Assembly: GCA_029204225.1 (NCBI GenBank)
Contig: CM055095.1
Coordinates: forward strand, 35,429,078 to 35,493,077
Length of the DNA stretch: 64,000 nucleotides
Source: Diphasiastrum complanatum
Taxonomy: Eukaryota; Streptophyta; Lycopodiopsida; Lycopodiales; Lycopodiaceae
Direction of reading: 5' to 3'
In this document: positions 10,801 through 23,000 of the stretch, piece after piece
Layout: each line of letters begins with the position of its first letter
Position numbering within the stretch: position 1 is the first letter of the stretch
Program-made: the position numbers and the translations under genes
The notes under the pieces: generated by a model
The model's database searches: none
Told to the model about the DNA's origin: nothing
What the model saw: only the letters and a program-made list of their open reading frames with translations

Positions 10801-11032
10801 ATGGGGTCAGGAAGAAGGCTGAATAATCCCGTGCAAGCCCTGATATGGTGGTTCAAGAAGCAGCCTCCAAAGGTGAAGACTTTGTTGGGAGTGTTGGCAG
10901 GGTTTGCAACGCTAGTGCTGCTGAGGTTTGTGGTGGTGGATCATGACAATCTCTTCGTAGCAGCGGAGGCTATCCATGCACTGGGCATTCTTCTTCTTAT
11001 TTTCAAACTTCAAAGACAGAAGACCTGTACAG
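10801..11032 (+). CDS. ERD2-like exon 1
   Basis: Encodes residues 1-77 plus the first base of Gly78. It contains the start codon in the context AGAGGATGG, a basic N-terminal segment, a first hydrophobic helix ([22 protein letters not shown]) and the family-typical [20 protein letters not shown]. The donor site is CAG|GTTTCA. Reading on past the donor gives an unrelated tail, so splicing here is required. Confidence 0.95.
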
Positions 11033-14000
11033 GTTTCATATTTAACACCAATTTCTTGGTCTGCTTTTGCTGCCTCATCCTTTTGCAAAAATGAAATCTT
11101 GAAAATTTCATGCTTAAGATTTTTAACCAGGCTATTTTCACTTGCCCCAAAGTATAGATGTCTCTGATCTCATTGCAATTGTGCTGCTTTGTCTATTTTC
11201 TTTTTAAGCACCTTCATATGGTCACCACTTTTCAGTCCACTTGTTGATTGATTAACTAGATGCTATGTATTTGTTTTTTCCCTACTGCTATGCTAGGGAA
11301 TAAGATTATTTCCTTGAATCAATGGTGAGATCAGTAGCTATGTACCTTGCTCAATTTCTTTGGGTTAAGCCCATTTATTAGGATTTTTGCCTTAAAGCTA
11401 GGAGAGGTTTGTGTTAAACAAAGACTAAAGAGAGAGATCAATATCAGCAGCTAAGTAATGAATAACAATGTGTCCTACTTATACTCACAAAGAACCCCTA
11501 AAGGAAGCTTCTAGAGGATAGGATTACAGAACCTAACCTATCCTGGATAAGGTTACTGAACCTAAGCTATCATGGGTCCCATAAGGGCATGCCCTCAATG
11601 GTAGTGGCCCAATAACTAAGGGTATATGAGTTAGGGGCTATATACCTAGTATATAACTATTCACTCATCAAAGGTCATGCATATTGTGTATCCATTGTGC
11701 ATTTGGACAGCCAGACTCATATCATCCACACCCAAGAGAAGGTGCAAGTCAAATTGGAATGCTCAAACAATCAGTTATACGCCATAGCAAACGCTTAGTG
11801 GACTGATAAAGTGATCATTTGTGTAAAACTTCCATACATTGTAATTGGTTCCATCCAATCTACTTGACTCATTGAGTAGACACTCACTTAGGCTAGCGAT
11901 GATTGATTCTTCAATCAAGGTTTGGGTATTGAAGTTTGGAGGTCAAAGGAAAATCTTTTGATATCACAAGTAAAGTATGCAAGAGAGTTACTCAAGAGGT
12001 TTAACATGCTTGATTGTAAGTCCATTTCTACACCTTATGATCCATGCGTAAAGCTTACAAAAGAGGAAAATTCTGAAAGTGTGAATGAAATACTTTATAG
12101 GCAGCTTGTTAGTCTTATTTATCTAACGACTACTCGACCAGACATTTCATATGCAGTGGGTATGTTGAGTCAGTCAATTCATGTCTTTACAAAAAGTTTG
12201 TCATTGGAAAGCGGCCAAGAGGATTTTGTGTTATGTCAAAGGGACACTCATGTATGGCATTTATTATGGTAAAGGAACCAACATAAAACTTGAGGGTTTT
12301 GTTGATGCTGACTGGGCAGGAAATGCACAAGATAGAAGATCAACTACATGATATACATTTAATCTTGGAGCAGGATCTATATCTTGGAAAAAAGCAACTA
12401 ACAATTGCTTTATCTTCTACAGAGGCAGAGTATAGGGCTACTACATCAGCAACTTGTGAAGCAATCTGGTTACGAAGGATTCTAAAAGATATTCATATAG
12501 AACAAGTTGAACCTACAGTACTTTGGTGTGACAATCAGAGTTGCATTCAGCTTGCAAAGAATTCGGTGTTTCATAGCAGGTCAAAGCATATTGAAGTTCA
12601 GTAGCATTTCATACGAGAGAAGTTGCAAAGTGGTGAAGTAGAGTTGATCTACTGTGACACCAATGATCAAGTTGTTATAATTATGCTAACATAGATTGCT
12701 ATTCTTGAGACTTAGTAATTAACATAACTGCTTTTACCACATGGTGTAGTAGGCAAATAGTTTTTGCCTTAAAGCATGTCCAGTCTCTATAAGAGTAGAT
12801 GGGCGCCCTCCTTCAAGTTGAATCAATTCAGATCAATTCAGCTCATTGTTCTTGTGATTCCTCTTCTTCCTCTTGAGTTTGGTTATTTTGTGAGTACTAA
12901 TAAGATTAGCCTACTCCAAGTTTGAGAATCACTGAGATTCTATCATATTTTACCCCTTTGGCGGCACTTTGGCTAGGCACTAATGTTGTTGTATGTTGTA
13001 CATTACTCATGGGGCATGTTATTAATTAAATACATTGGACCCTCTATTTTTAACTCAAATAAATTAGTGCAAGGGGCCCACTTGGCCAAATTGCTCACTC
13101 ATATGGTTTGACACCTAGACATTCCATGCATGTACTTGAGGTGCTTGCCTCACAAGGGACTTGAAGGACCCACGCCCCCCTCTTTCTCTAGCAATTTATT
13201 TTCTCTTCTAACTTTTGGTGTTGTGAGATGCTTATGCAATTCTCCTTGTATTTGATGTTTTCCATAGCTAAGGTTCTCAAGCTTTCTTGGTTGTTCTAGT
13301 ATTGCAGTTAAGATACTCCGTAGCTAGGTCTTGCAATTCATCATGAAAGTTGTCTAGCCTGTGAGTATGAGAGTGAGAAACTTCGTGCTTAGATTCTTGA
13401 GAAGATTCTCATCTTCCACAAGCACCTCAATCTTGTAGGAGGGCGCTTTTGATCTATAGGAGTCAAATCAGGTTGAGTCTCGTACAGTTGGAGAGCTGTT
13501 GGCAAGGGGAGTGGGATGATCCAAAAACTTTCTCATTCTGGTTGAGTTTTGGGAAGACTTTTTGGAGGAGCTTACACAAAAGTAGGACGCACTTTCTATA
13601 GGGGCTTTTGGTTTCTGATCCAGTGGGGTCTATTGCTTGTGCTAGCAAGGCCATATGAAGTGGCAAAGTCAAAAGCAGGAGCTGTAGGGTTGCCTTAAAG
13701 TGGCTACATATCCTAGTTTGGGGTGATACCCTAGTTCCTGGAAGTTGTTTCTTTTCCAACTCCTTTCAGGTTGAGCTTTTGTTCGAGCAAAGATTTTAGC
13801 ATGGCTAGTCTTGGAGAGAGTCTACTGGGTGAATCAAGCAGACTTGATGGCACAAACTACAGAGTGTGGAAGTTCAAGATGGCTAACATCTTGATGGACA
13901 AGTATCAAGTCGAGAGTTTGTACCTACATCTGAACTTGAATTGAAGGACTACATTAGCAAGAGACAGGAGGCTTATAGGGTGATCAATCTTTCTGTCAAA

Positions 14001-17000
14001 GAATTATTCCTCATATTTGCAATGCAAAGGATGCAGTGGAAGCTTGGGGCATTCTGAAGTCTATGTCAATGATCATAGAGTCTTTAAAGTTTAGAGTGCA
14101 TAAAGCTAAAAGGATAGTTGTATGTACTGGGCCCATGCCTTCCTGAGAGGCTCTAGCTTCTGGTCAACAGAAGCCCGCTCATCAAGAAGTCCCTTCGTCC
14201 TCAGATGCTCACAAGATGGCCCCGGCCACACCTGCCCAATCGCACTCACTGCACTCATCGCCCTCCTCCATGCAGGGGTCCTAGCCAGATGAAATGGCAG
14301 ATCGCAGGTGTAGGACAATTGTCGAATTGCAACCTCTGCCTCTGCCATGGCTCTGGGAGCGAAGGTGGCACATAGCAGTCCCTACCCCCCAGCTGTGTAG
14401 TGCGACCCCGTCTACCTCTCCCTCTCTCAGGTGGATGATGTGGTGCCGGTATGGTCACGGCTGGAGGTGGTGTCTAGGATCCCGCTGTTGGAATGGCAAA
14501 GTGGAGCCACAACCCACGCTCAAAGAAATCCCATAAGTAGAAGTGGGACTTTGTTCAAAGTGGATATAAGTGGTAAGTGGTATATGTCTAAGTGTTTAAT
14601 GTCCCCTGATACCAGCCCCTTTGTGGGTAAGGGGGAGCACTTGGATTCGTGGGCGACTAGGCATCCGGGGACGGGATCCCGGAACACGGCTCACGGAAGG
14701 GGCAAAAGGCTTCGTGATTTTGGTGCAACCTCTGAACCAAAAAGGTTAAGTTGCATCACGGTGCAACCTCTGAACCAGAAAGGTTAAGTCGTATCCGTTG
14801 AAGGCCCACCGAATTCCTACACCCGCACCAGAAGGCGGGTCAGGCTGGGTACTAGGCCATGCCTCATCTGCAGCTCTGTCCTTCGAGCCATGGGAAGTGA
14901 GGGGTGAGCGGATGGCAACTAGGGGGCGTGATGTGGTGGCCTCAGGCTGTGTCGCCGTGACTGCATCTTGATCTGCCAAAAAAGACAAATTACAATACAA
15001 TTTAGAAATCAGATGATCAATGATTGTTGAACTTGAAACTTGACGTGAGTTAAAACTTGATCAATGTTTGAACTTTGAAGTGTAAGAGTTCAATGTTCAC
15101 CTCTCTGTCTGGGCCCCATTCTCGAAGGGCCAACCTCCTCCGATGCAACAGGAGTGAGTATCGTGTCAGGAGCATGCATGCAAGGGGCAATCTCGTACCC
15201 CCTCAAACGTGACAAATGTGCCCTGATGCGTCTGGGCCCTCCAGTGTAAGACTGGTGACAGTATCTGCAAGTCCATCTCTTCGTGCCCGATGTGCCATAG
15301 GCTGCAGCGATGGTGACGTGATCCCACAAGGGATCTCTATCCCTCGGCATGGTGGCTCTCTCTCTCTCTCTCTCTCTCTATCGCGATTAGTCTCTAATAT
15401 CTAGATTGTAATATCTATGTCCTAATCTAGTTTCTAACCCTAACCGCTAACTTCTAAGAGTCACGAGTCACACTCACATGACACACACACACACACAATC
15501 CCCGTTTGTTGAGCATAGCCTTTGGCAACAAGCCCCGTTTGTTGAGCATAGCCTTTGGCAACAAGCCTTGCCTTGTACCTTTCAACGGTACCAGCTGCCT
15601 TGTACTTGATTATTTAGAACCAATTGCCTTCTTCCCATAAGGAAGATCAACAAGAACCCAAATCTGGTTCTTCATGAGTGAATCATACTCATCTTGCATC
15701 GCATCTTCCCAACATTTTACTCCCTTGGCCTGCACATAAAAATCAGGTTTTTCCGCAACATCTCCATGAGATGTAAGAGCAAAATCTGAAAAATGAGCAT
15801 AGTCCATAATTTTGTAGAGGCACGTGTCTTTCCATGATAAAACGAACTTACTTTGTTGTCCCGCAAAGTCGCCAACAGCCACTGTGGGACTGTTTTGGGT
15901 TGTCCAACAGCCATGTCTCTTCTTGCAAATTGTTGTCCAAGATTTTCCGAAACTGCTCTTTGCTGTCCAAGATTTTCCGGCACTACTCTTGGCTGTCCAA
16001 GATTTTCCAAAACTGGTCCTTGCTATCCAACTGTTCCTGCAGGTTGATTTTGAGCAACAATGGGCGATTCTTGATGAACATTAGGCTCTAAACTTGATGA
16101 GGTGTTGGGCAGTTCAAAACTGGTTGATTGCTACCCCTTATCTCCAGAAATAGAAGATGGTACCAAATCTGGAAAAACTTCAACATTCACACTATGTGGG
16201 CTGTCCCCCTTTAAGATATGACTTGGGGCCACATCTAATGAATTCTTTTCATCAAAATGCACATCACGAGTAATAATCTTGTTAGTCTCAAATTGAACAG
16301 CCTATAGCCTTTGCTTTCACTACTATAGCCAACAAAAATGCATTTAACTCCTTTATCCTCAAGCTTTGTACGAAGTTTATCCGGAATAAAAGCATAAGCC
16401 GTACAACCAAAAATGCGAAAGTGAGAGATTGTGGGCTTCTTCCCATACCAAACTTCAGACGAAGTTAATACTTTCAATGCTTTAGTAGGGCTACAATTGC
16501 TTATGTATGCCACAGTTATAATCGTTGCAGCTCAAAACTTGTGAGGCAGCTCCTTTGCTTTGAGCATGCAACGGGCCATCTCCATAAGTGTGCGATTCTT
16601 TCGCTCGGCAACACCATTTTGCTGAGGCGTCTAAGGAGTTGTCATTTGATGTAGAATTCCCTTCTCTCGAAGAAATGCATCGAACGTACTCTTGATGTAT
16701 TCCCCTCGCTCGGTGCGTAGGGTCTTCAAAGAATGCCCAAACTGATTTTCCACCATTGCTAGAAAGTCTTTGAAGTGCTGAAAAACTTCTGATTTAGCCT
16801 TCATAGGATAGATCCATGTAAAACGAGAAAAGTCATCAATAAAAGTCACAAAATAGATGCACCATCAATTGGAAAAGGTTTTCTTTGAAACTTTCCAAGT
16901 ATGCACCCCTCGCATACATGCCCTTCCGGCTACTCAATAGTAGGAATGTCTTCTACCATATTAAATGTCTTCAACTTCTTCAAACTTGCAAAGTTGAGAG

Positions 17001-20000
17001 GCCCAAATCTTGCATGCCACAATTCAGCCAACTCCAATGATTGTGATGTAGAAGCAACAAGACATGTAGAGGGAATTCATCGCTCATAGGTATCCATCAT
17101 GAATAAGCCATCATGCATTGTTCCCGAAACAATAATCAAGAGAGATCTTTTAGGATCCTTGACAATACACTTATCTTCTCTGAACTCAACAACTAGTCCT
17201 TGCTTCAACATAGTTGAAATCGAAACAAGACTCTTCTCGATTCCCGGAACATAAAACACATTATTGATGTACTTTTCTTCACCATTAGGCAGAATGAAGG
17301 CTACAATTCTAATTCCATGAATATGATAAGATGCATTATCCGCACATTGTACTTTGCTTCCATTTTACATTGTCACTAATTTAGTGAATGCATCATTGCG
17401 AAAAGTCATATGACGAGTAGCACCATTATCAATCACCCATTCAATGGCCTGAAAATCAGCAACTTGCAAAACAGAACCTGAATTCCTCATAGATGTAGAA
17501 GTAATAGTAGAAGCAATATTAGATACAAAAGCGTAGTCTTGGTTGAAGAGATCATCACTAGCTTCAAGCTCTTGCTCCAAAGTAGCAAGTGAAGCACTAG
17601 TATCAATTCCTTTACTCTCCTCTTTCGCAAGCTTCTTCTTACAATCCTTGATGAAGTGCCCATACTTCTTGCAATAATGGCACTTCCCTTCTTTTGAGTG
17701 TTGACATTTTGACCTCCAATGGGCTTTTGCTCATCCTTGGAAGGTGCCTTTGCCCTTGCCTTTCATGAAGAAAGCTTGATCTTGTTGAGTGTCGCCCGCA
17801 AAGTTTTGCCTCGTTTGCTCCTCTTAAAGAAGCAGCCCAACAAGTTCATCAAAGGAGAGTTGATGTCCCCTAAGAGAGATACTCAAAGATGAAACAAATG
17901 GAAGATAAGAGGAAGGTAATGAGTTGAGAGTAATGGAAACAAATTGAGCATCCTCAATTATCTCATCAATATTGAGAAGCTCCTCACGAAGATCCTTGAT
18001 CTTCGTCAAGAGTTCCCTTTCTTGCATCTTCAACATAGAAAGTTGATTTCGGAGATACACCACTCTTGTTGGATTTTTGACCCTATACATCGTATTAAGT
18101 GTTTCCCACACACTTTTAGATGTCTTACAAGATCTAATATGAGGTAAGATAGATCTTTTCACTACAAGAGCAACCATAGAATGTGCTTGTGCATCCCTTC
18201 TATCCCACTTCTTTTGTTCTTCCGAAGATGTAGAAAATGATGATGATGATGATCCACGAGGTGTAGTAGGAGACAAAGAAGGAGGCCTTTCCTCATCACC
18301 AATGACCAAATCCCATAGCCCTTGCTATGAGAAGATTCTTCATGATGTAACTCCACAAGGAGTAGTTTGTGCCATCCAACCGATCTTCACTAAACAAAGA
18401 ACCGATAGCTTCTGATTCTTTAGGCATTATCTCCAACAGAATTTCAGCTTGTAGTAGATAGGAAAGAGAGCCTTTCCAAAGCCAAATCTACTCAAAAATT
18501 TGCAGCAAACAATGAGCTGAAAATAAGAGCACAAGATGTTTACCAATCTGCAACCAAAGTGCCCAAAAGATAATGGATAGATGGCTGTTTTTTTGCACAA
18601 AAAAACCAGCTTCTTGAAAATTAGGTTAGCTTCGATTGAAGCCTACACCAAAACCTAATTAGGAAGCCAAATAGTGTGATCAACACACACTTCAATAGGG
18701 CTGTTGAAAGCGCCCTACTGCTTGCTGAAAATTTGCATTTTTCCAGCCACAAATTTGCCCTAACCCAAAATAGAGTTTGCTGTATTTTGGGCAACCTTCT
18801 CACAACTGCAAACCTGACAAATCAGCAAAGTAAGATTTCCAAAACCCGAATTAGACGCAGATTTTTGGGCGCCCTCCTCAAGACAAGACTTGTTGAAAAC
18901 TGGCTGCAAAAAATCAAATTTGAGATGCTGATTTTGGGCGCCAAAAATTGCTCCTCCAAGATCCATGATGGGCGCCCAACCTGAAAAGAGACAAAAAAGG
19001 CTGATCCAAACTCCACTTGGAAAAATCAGTAGGAAACATTCAGATGACAAAGTAGAGTAGCTCCTCTTTTGGTAGGGCGCCAACATACAAGCTTGCTGCT
19101 GATCCGGTTGCTCTGATACCATGTAGGAAAACAAGAGGCAAGGCACCAAGATCTAACTATCAAACAATCTCCAAGACAAATGAGGGAGGAGGATAGGTGC
19201 CCTCAAAAACCGTGAGGGTAGTAACCTCTTTGGCTGCCCATTTTGGTTGGCGTTTGCAGCAACTTGACATAAAAACAGCATTCCTCAATGGTGATCTTAA
19301 TGAGGAAGTGTACCTTCAACAACCTGTTGGTTTTTTGGTTGAAGGCCAAGAAGATAAAGTTTGTCTTCTCAAGAAGGCACTTTATGGACTAAAGCAAGCC
19401 CCAAGGATGTGGTATCAAAAGATACATGCCTACTTTTGTGATCGTGGGTTTACTAATAGTCCTAGCGAATCTACTCTTTATGTCAAACATACTTCAGATT
19501 TTATCATCATTATTTTGCTTTATCCTGATGATATTATTCTTACGGGAAGTAATGAGCAGTAGATTGATGCCTTAATACTTGATCTTGGTACGGTTTTTGA
19601 TACCTCAGATTTAGGCCTATTGCACTTTTATCTTGGTCTTGAATTTGTACAAGAAGGGGCTGGAATTTTCATCTCTCAAGAATGCTACATTGGGCAGATT
19701 TTGAAGTGGTTCAAGATGGAAGATTGCAAGCCGATTGCTACACCTATGGAGACAGGCCTGAAATTAAGTAGTCAAGGTGATGGTAAACCATTTGATACTA
19801 CTTTATGTTGTCAAGCTATTGGCTGTCTCATTTACCTGTGTAATTCAAGACCGGACATTTCTTATAGTGTCTCACTCATGAGTCAATTCATGCATGCCCC
19901 GATGACATCACATTGGAAAGTGTTGAAGAGGATCTTTCGATATCTTCAAGGAACAAGAAGTCATGGACTGGTTTTTCCTGCTTGTGATGATGCATGTTTG

Positions 20001-23000
20001 GTTGGTTTTAGTGACTCGGATTGGGGTGGAGATCAAGACACTAGACGCTCTACAAGTGGACATTGCTTTTTCTATAAAAATTTTGCAATTTCTTGGTCAA
20101 GTAAAAAGCAGCCCACTGTTGCTACTTCTTCTAGTGAGGCAAAATATAGAGCGATATTTTCAGTCACAACGGAGTGTTTATGGCTGAGAAGACTACTTGT
20201 TGACATGAAGTTTGGCGAGCCCTCAGCCACTCTTATCTTGAGTGATAGTTGCTTTGTTACATAGTGAAGATTTCATTTTATGCATTGTCATTCAAGGAGG
20301 GTGTTAGAAATAAATGATTATGCTAAAGTTAATCCATAGGTTACTTTGACCCGAAAGGTCAAGATTTGTGTAACCATGGGTATTTAGTTATTTACGCCAT
20401 CTTAAGTTTGTCTTAAGTTCAGTTGGACCCAAGTTTGGTCATGTATTGACTCGTGGGTCCTTAGGGGTCTAATTTTGTTTAGGGGCCTTATCTTGACTTT
20501 TGGGGGTGCCCTACATTTAGTAAGTGGTTAAGCTTAGGGTTTGTTGGCATTTGGCCACATCCAGGTAGAGTACTTAGATGTTCATTGTGTATTCCAATTT
20601 TTACATTTGCTAAGCATTTTTCCTGCCTTGCTTTTTCTGCTTTCTCTCTCTCCTTGAGGGCGCCTATCCTCCTCCCTCGTGGAGATTGTTTGATAGTTAG
20701 ATCCTGGTGCCTTGCCTCTTGTTTTCCTATAGGATCTCCACAGACTATTCTATGATTTGTGATTCCGATGACTATGATGAGTATCATTGTAGGATGTAGT
20801 TAATAGTGTGCCTTTGTAGGAAGATCTGCACACCAGTGTCATGTTGGGGGGTCGTCTGGTGTTCTTGGTAGGAGAATTTTATTAGATCAATATTATCCTG
20901 TGTATTATTCTTAATATGATGTCATATTTGTATAGTATGGTAATGACTATTATTAGCACACTAAAAGGAAAGACAAGGGGTGCATCGAGCGTACTTTGAA
21001 ACAAAAAGAATAGATGAGAATTTTCATCCTTTAAGCGGAAAAATTGTTCTTTAGTTGTGGTCTCAAATTGTCTTTAGACTCATTTTAGAGTTGGCAAATC
21101 GTCATCTTCATAAGTATCGATAAAAATGTATTTTGGTTGACATTACTCACCATTGAATATAAGCTAGCCATGGATGTTATCATCTTTGTTTTCTTATCTT
21201 GACCATGCTTGTAATTGTGTCATTGTATAGGTCTGTCACTAAAGACACAGGAGCTGACCGCAATCTTCTTAGCAGTAAGACTGTATTGTAGTGTCATGAT
21301 GGAGCAAGATATACATACAGTTCTTGATTCTGCAACCTTGATCACAACTGTCTGGGTCATATTTATGATACGTTTCAAGCTGAAAAGTTCATACAGGAGC
21401 GAACTTGATGATCTCCCGAGCTACTATGTGGTAAGCTGTGACTTTGTACTCTTTCAAAATTTCTATAGAAATGTCTTCTAAGGTCAAGTTTTCATGCATG
21501 CCTTCCAAATTGAGTTTTTGAAGCTTTTAAACTCATTTTCAGCTTTTACATCATACATCATACCCCTCTTCCGCTTATAGATTGGACATATTTCAAACGT
21601 TATGCTTTTTCAAAGAAATAGTAGAACAATGTAAAGGGAGATGAAACAAGTCACTGTCTTGATTCTCATGCTTTGTTGTATGCAGGTACTTCCTTGTGTA
21701 GTCTTAGCTCTAGCTGTCCATCCTTCGACAACACATTTTTTTGTTAATAGGATACTCTGGGCTTTCTGTGTTTACTTGGAGGCTGTTTCAGTGTTGCCAC
21801 AGCTCAGAGTCATGCAGAATGCAAAGGTTTATTGATGCTCTGTGTTCCCCTCACATAGTTGTGTCTTGAAATTGAAGCACGATGCTACAAATATTGAAAA
21901 TTATATTTTGCTTCAAATCTGTGTTGAAATTCATGGTCACTGACGATACAACAATATCATCACCAGGACGTGGAGCCATTCACAGCACACTATGTTTTTG
22001 CACTAGGAGTTGCAAGATTTTTGAGCTGTGCACATTGGATACTTCAGGTATTGCGTTTCTATCTGTTATGGGTATCACTCAAGAAGCTCACATCTTACGT
22101 AGGTCATTGTGTACTGTTTAAATCATCTGGGACTATATATTTATTATATTCATATGCAGTGATCAGTCTAAATATGAAGCCTTAAAAATTCAAATTATTT
22201 GGGATTGGAATCTTTTGGCAGCCCAACTGACTTTGCAGACCCACCTGACTAAATATCTTTGGGATTTGAATTTTATGTTAGCCTAACATTCAACTTACCT
22301 GCGTAAACTCTCGTTGGTTCTTCTTGGATTGAGTATCTACTTAACTCAGATGCAATGACTGCTTCAAGATGAACCCTAATTGATTCAGATTCATTGGGAT
22401 TTGAATTTGAACCTTCCAACAGTTCAACTTACTGTAAACTAGTGCAATTTTTTCAGTATTTGAATGTTCTCGCAGTCTATTAGTTACTATGTGAACCTTA
22501 TTTTTTTGGATTTTTTGGAATCAAGTATCTACTCAACTCATGTGCAATTGAACACTAACTGGGTTGAATCTTCTGGCAGTATAATGCATGTATTATATAG
22601 ATCAGCGTAAGTATAGATTTTACTTGTCTACGATCAAACATTCTGAAACTTAAAAATGTCGATTTTGTTTCCATTTTTTATTTTTCAAAAATATATCATC
22701 CAAAATTATATACAGAATAAAATTATTCTGGCAAATATCTGTTTACCCATGCTCTTTTTACAAATATCAACTTATGAGCATTTGTGGTGATGCAATCATC
22801 AATGGACAACTTAGAACTGTTCTTTTGAACTTTGAATACCAGATTTATTTTCTATTTTAAGTCGAACAATCACATTGTAATTGATAATTTTGTTACATGC
22901 TTGTCTTGTTCCTTGTTCAAGAAAGCATCTCTGGACTTTCGTTGGTATTGTGCTCACCATATGGTCTATGTTTGACTTCAATCACTAAAATGTATGTTAT

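Larger units (their letters stand above)
15500..19196 (-). mobile_element. copia C, 5' part in minus orientation (LTR end to RT start)
   Basis: Read from right to left: 75 bp of LTR end (19122-19196), primer site (19110-19121), leader (18460-19109), gag (about 17600-18460), protease (17365-17580), GAG-pre-integrase and integrase (about 16300-17340), RT start (15500-15882). Coding ends at 15500 in a duplicated [10 protein letters not shown] motif. The missing remainder, RT from [14 protein letters not shown] to the 3' LTR, lies at 19197-20733 on the opposite strand. Stops and frameshifts are frequent. Confidence 0.85.
11033..21230 (+). other. ERD2-like intron 1 (10.2 kb), transposon-filled
   Basis: Starts GTTTCATATT and ends CATTGTATAG. 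It joins phase-1 ends (G|GT giving Gly78) and restores the conserved GLSLKTQ. It contains copia B (about 11905-14100), a hAT fragment (14106-15350) and copia C in two opposed halves (15500-20733). Non-repeat intron DNA is visible only near the ends: 11033-11300 and 20740-21230. Confidence 0.93.

Noticed and set aside
13463-13759. 98-codon minus-strand ORF in intron 1
   Set aside because: It is antisense to the copia B leader, which matches the copia D leader and is non-coding.
15425-15455. Telomere-like sequence (CTAACCCTAACC)
   Set aside because: Only two units, not an array.
18760-19149. 129-codon minus-strand ORF in the copia C leader
   Set aside because: It crosses the primer site and LTR end, contains no domain and is best explained as chance.
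20488-20787. 99-codon minus-strand ORF
   Set aside because: It is antisense to the copia C 3' LTR and has no homology that I can see.
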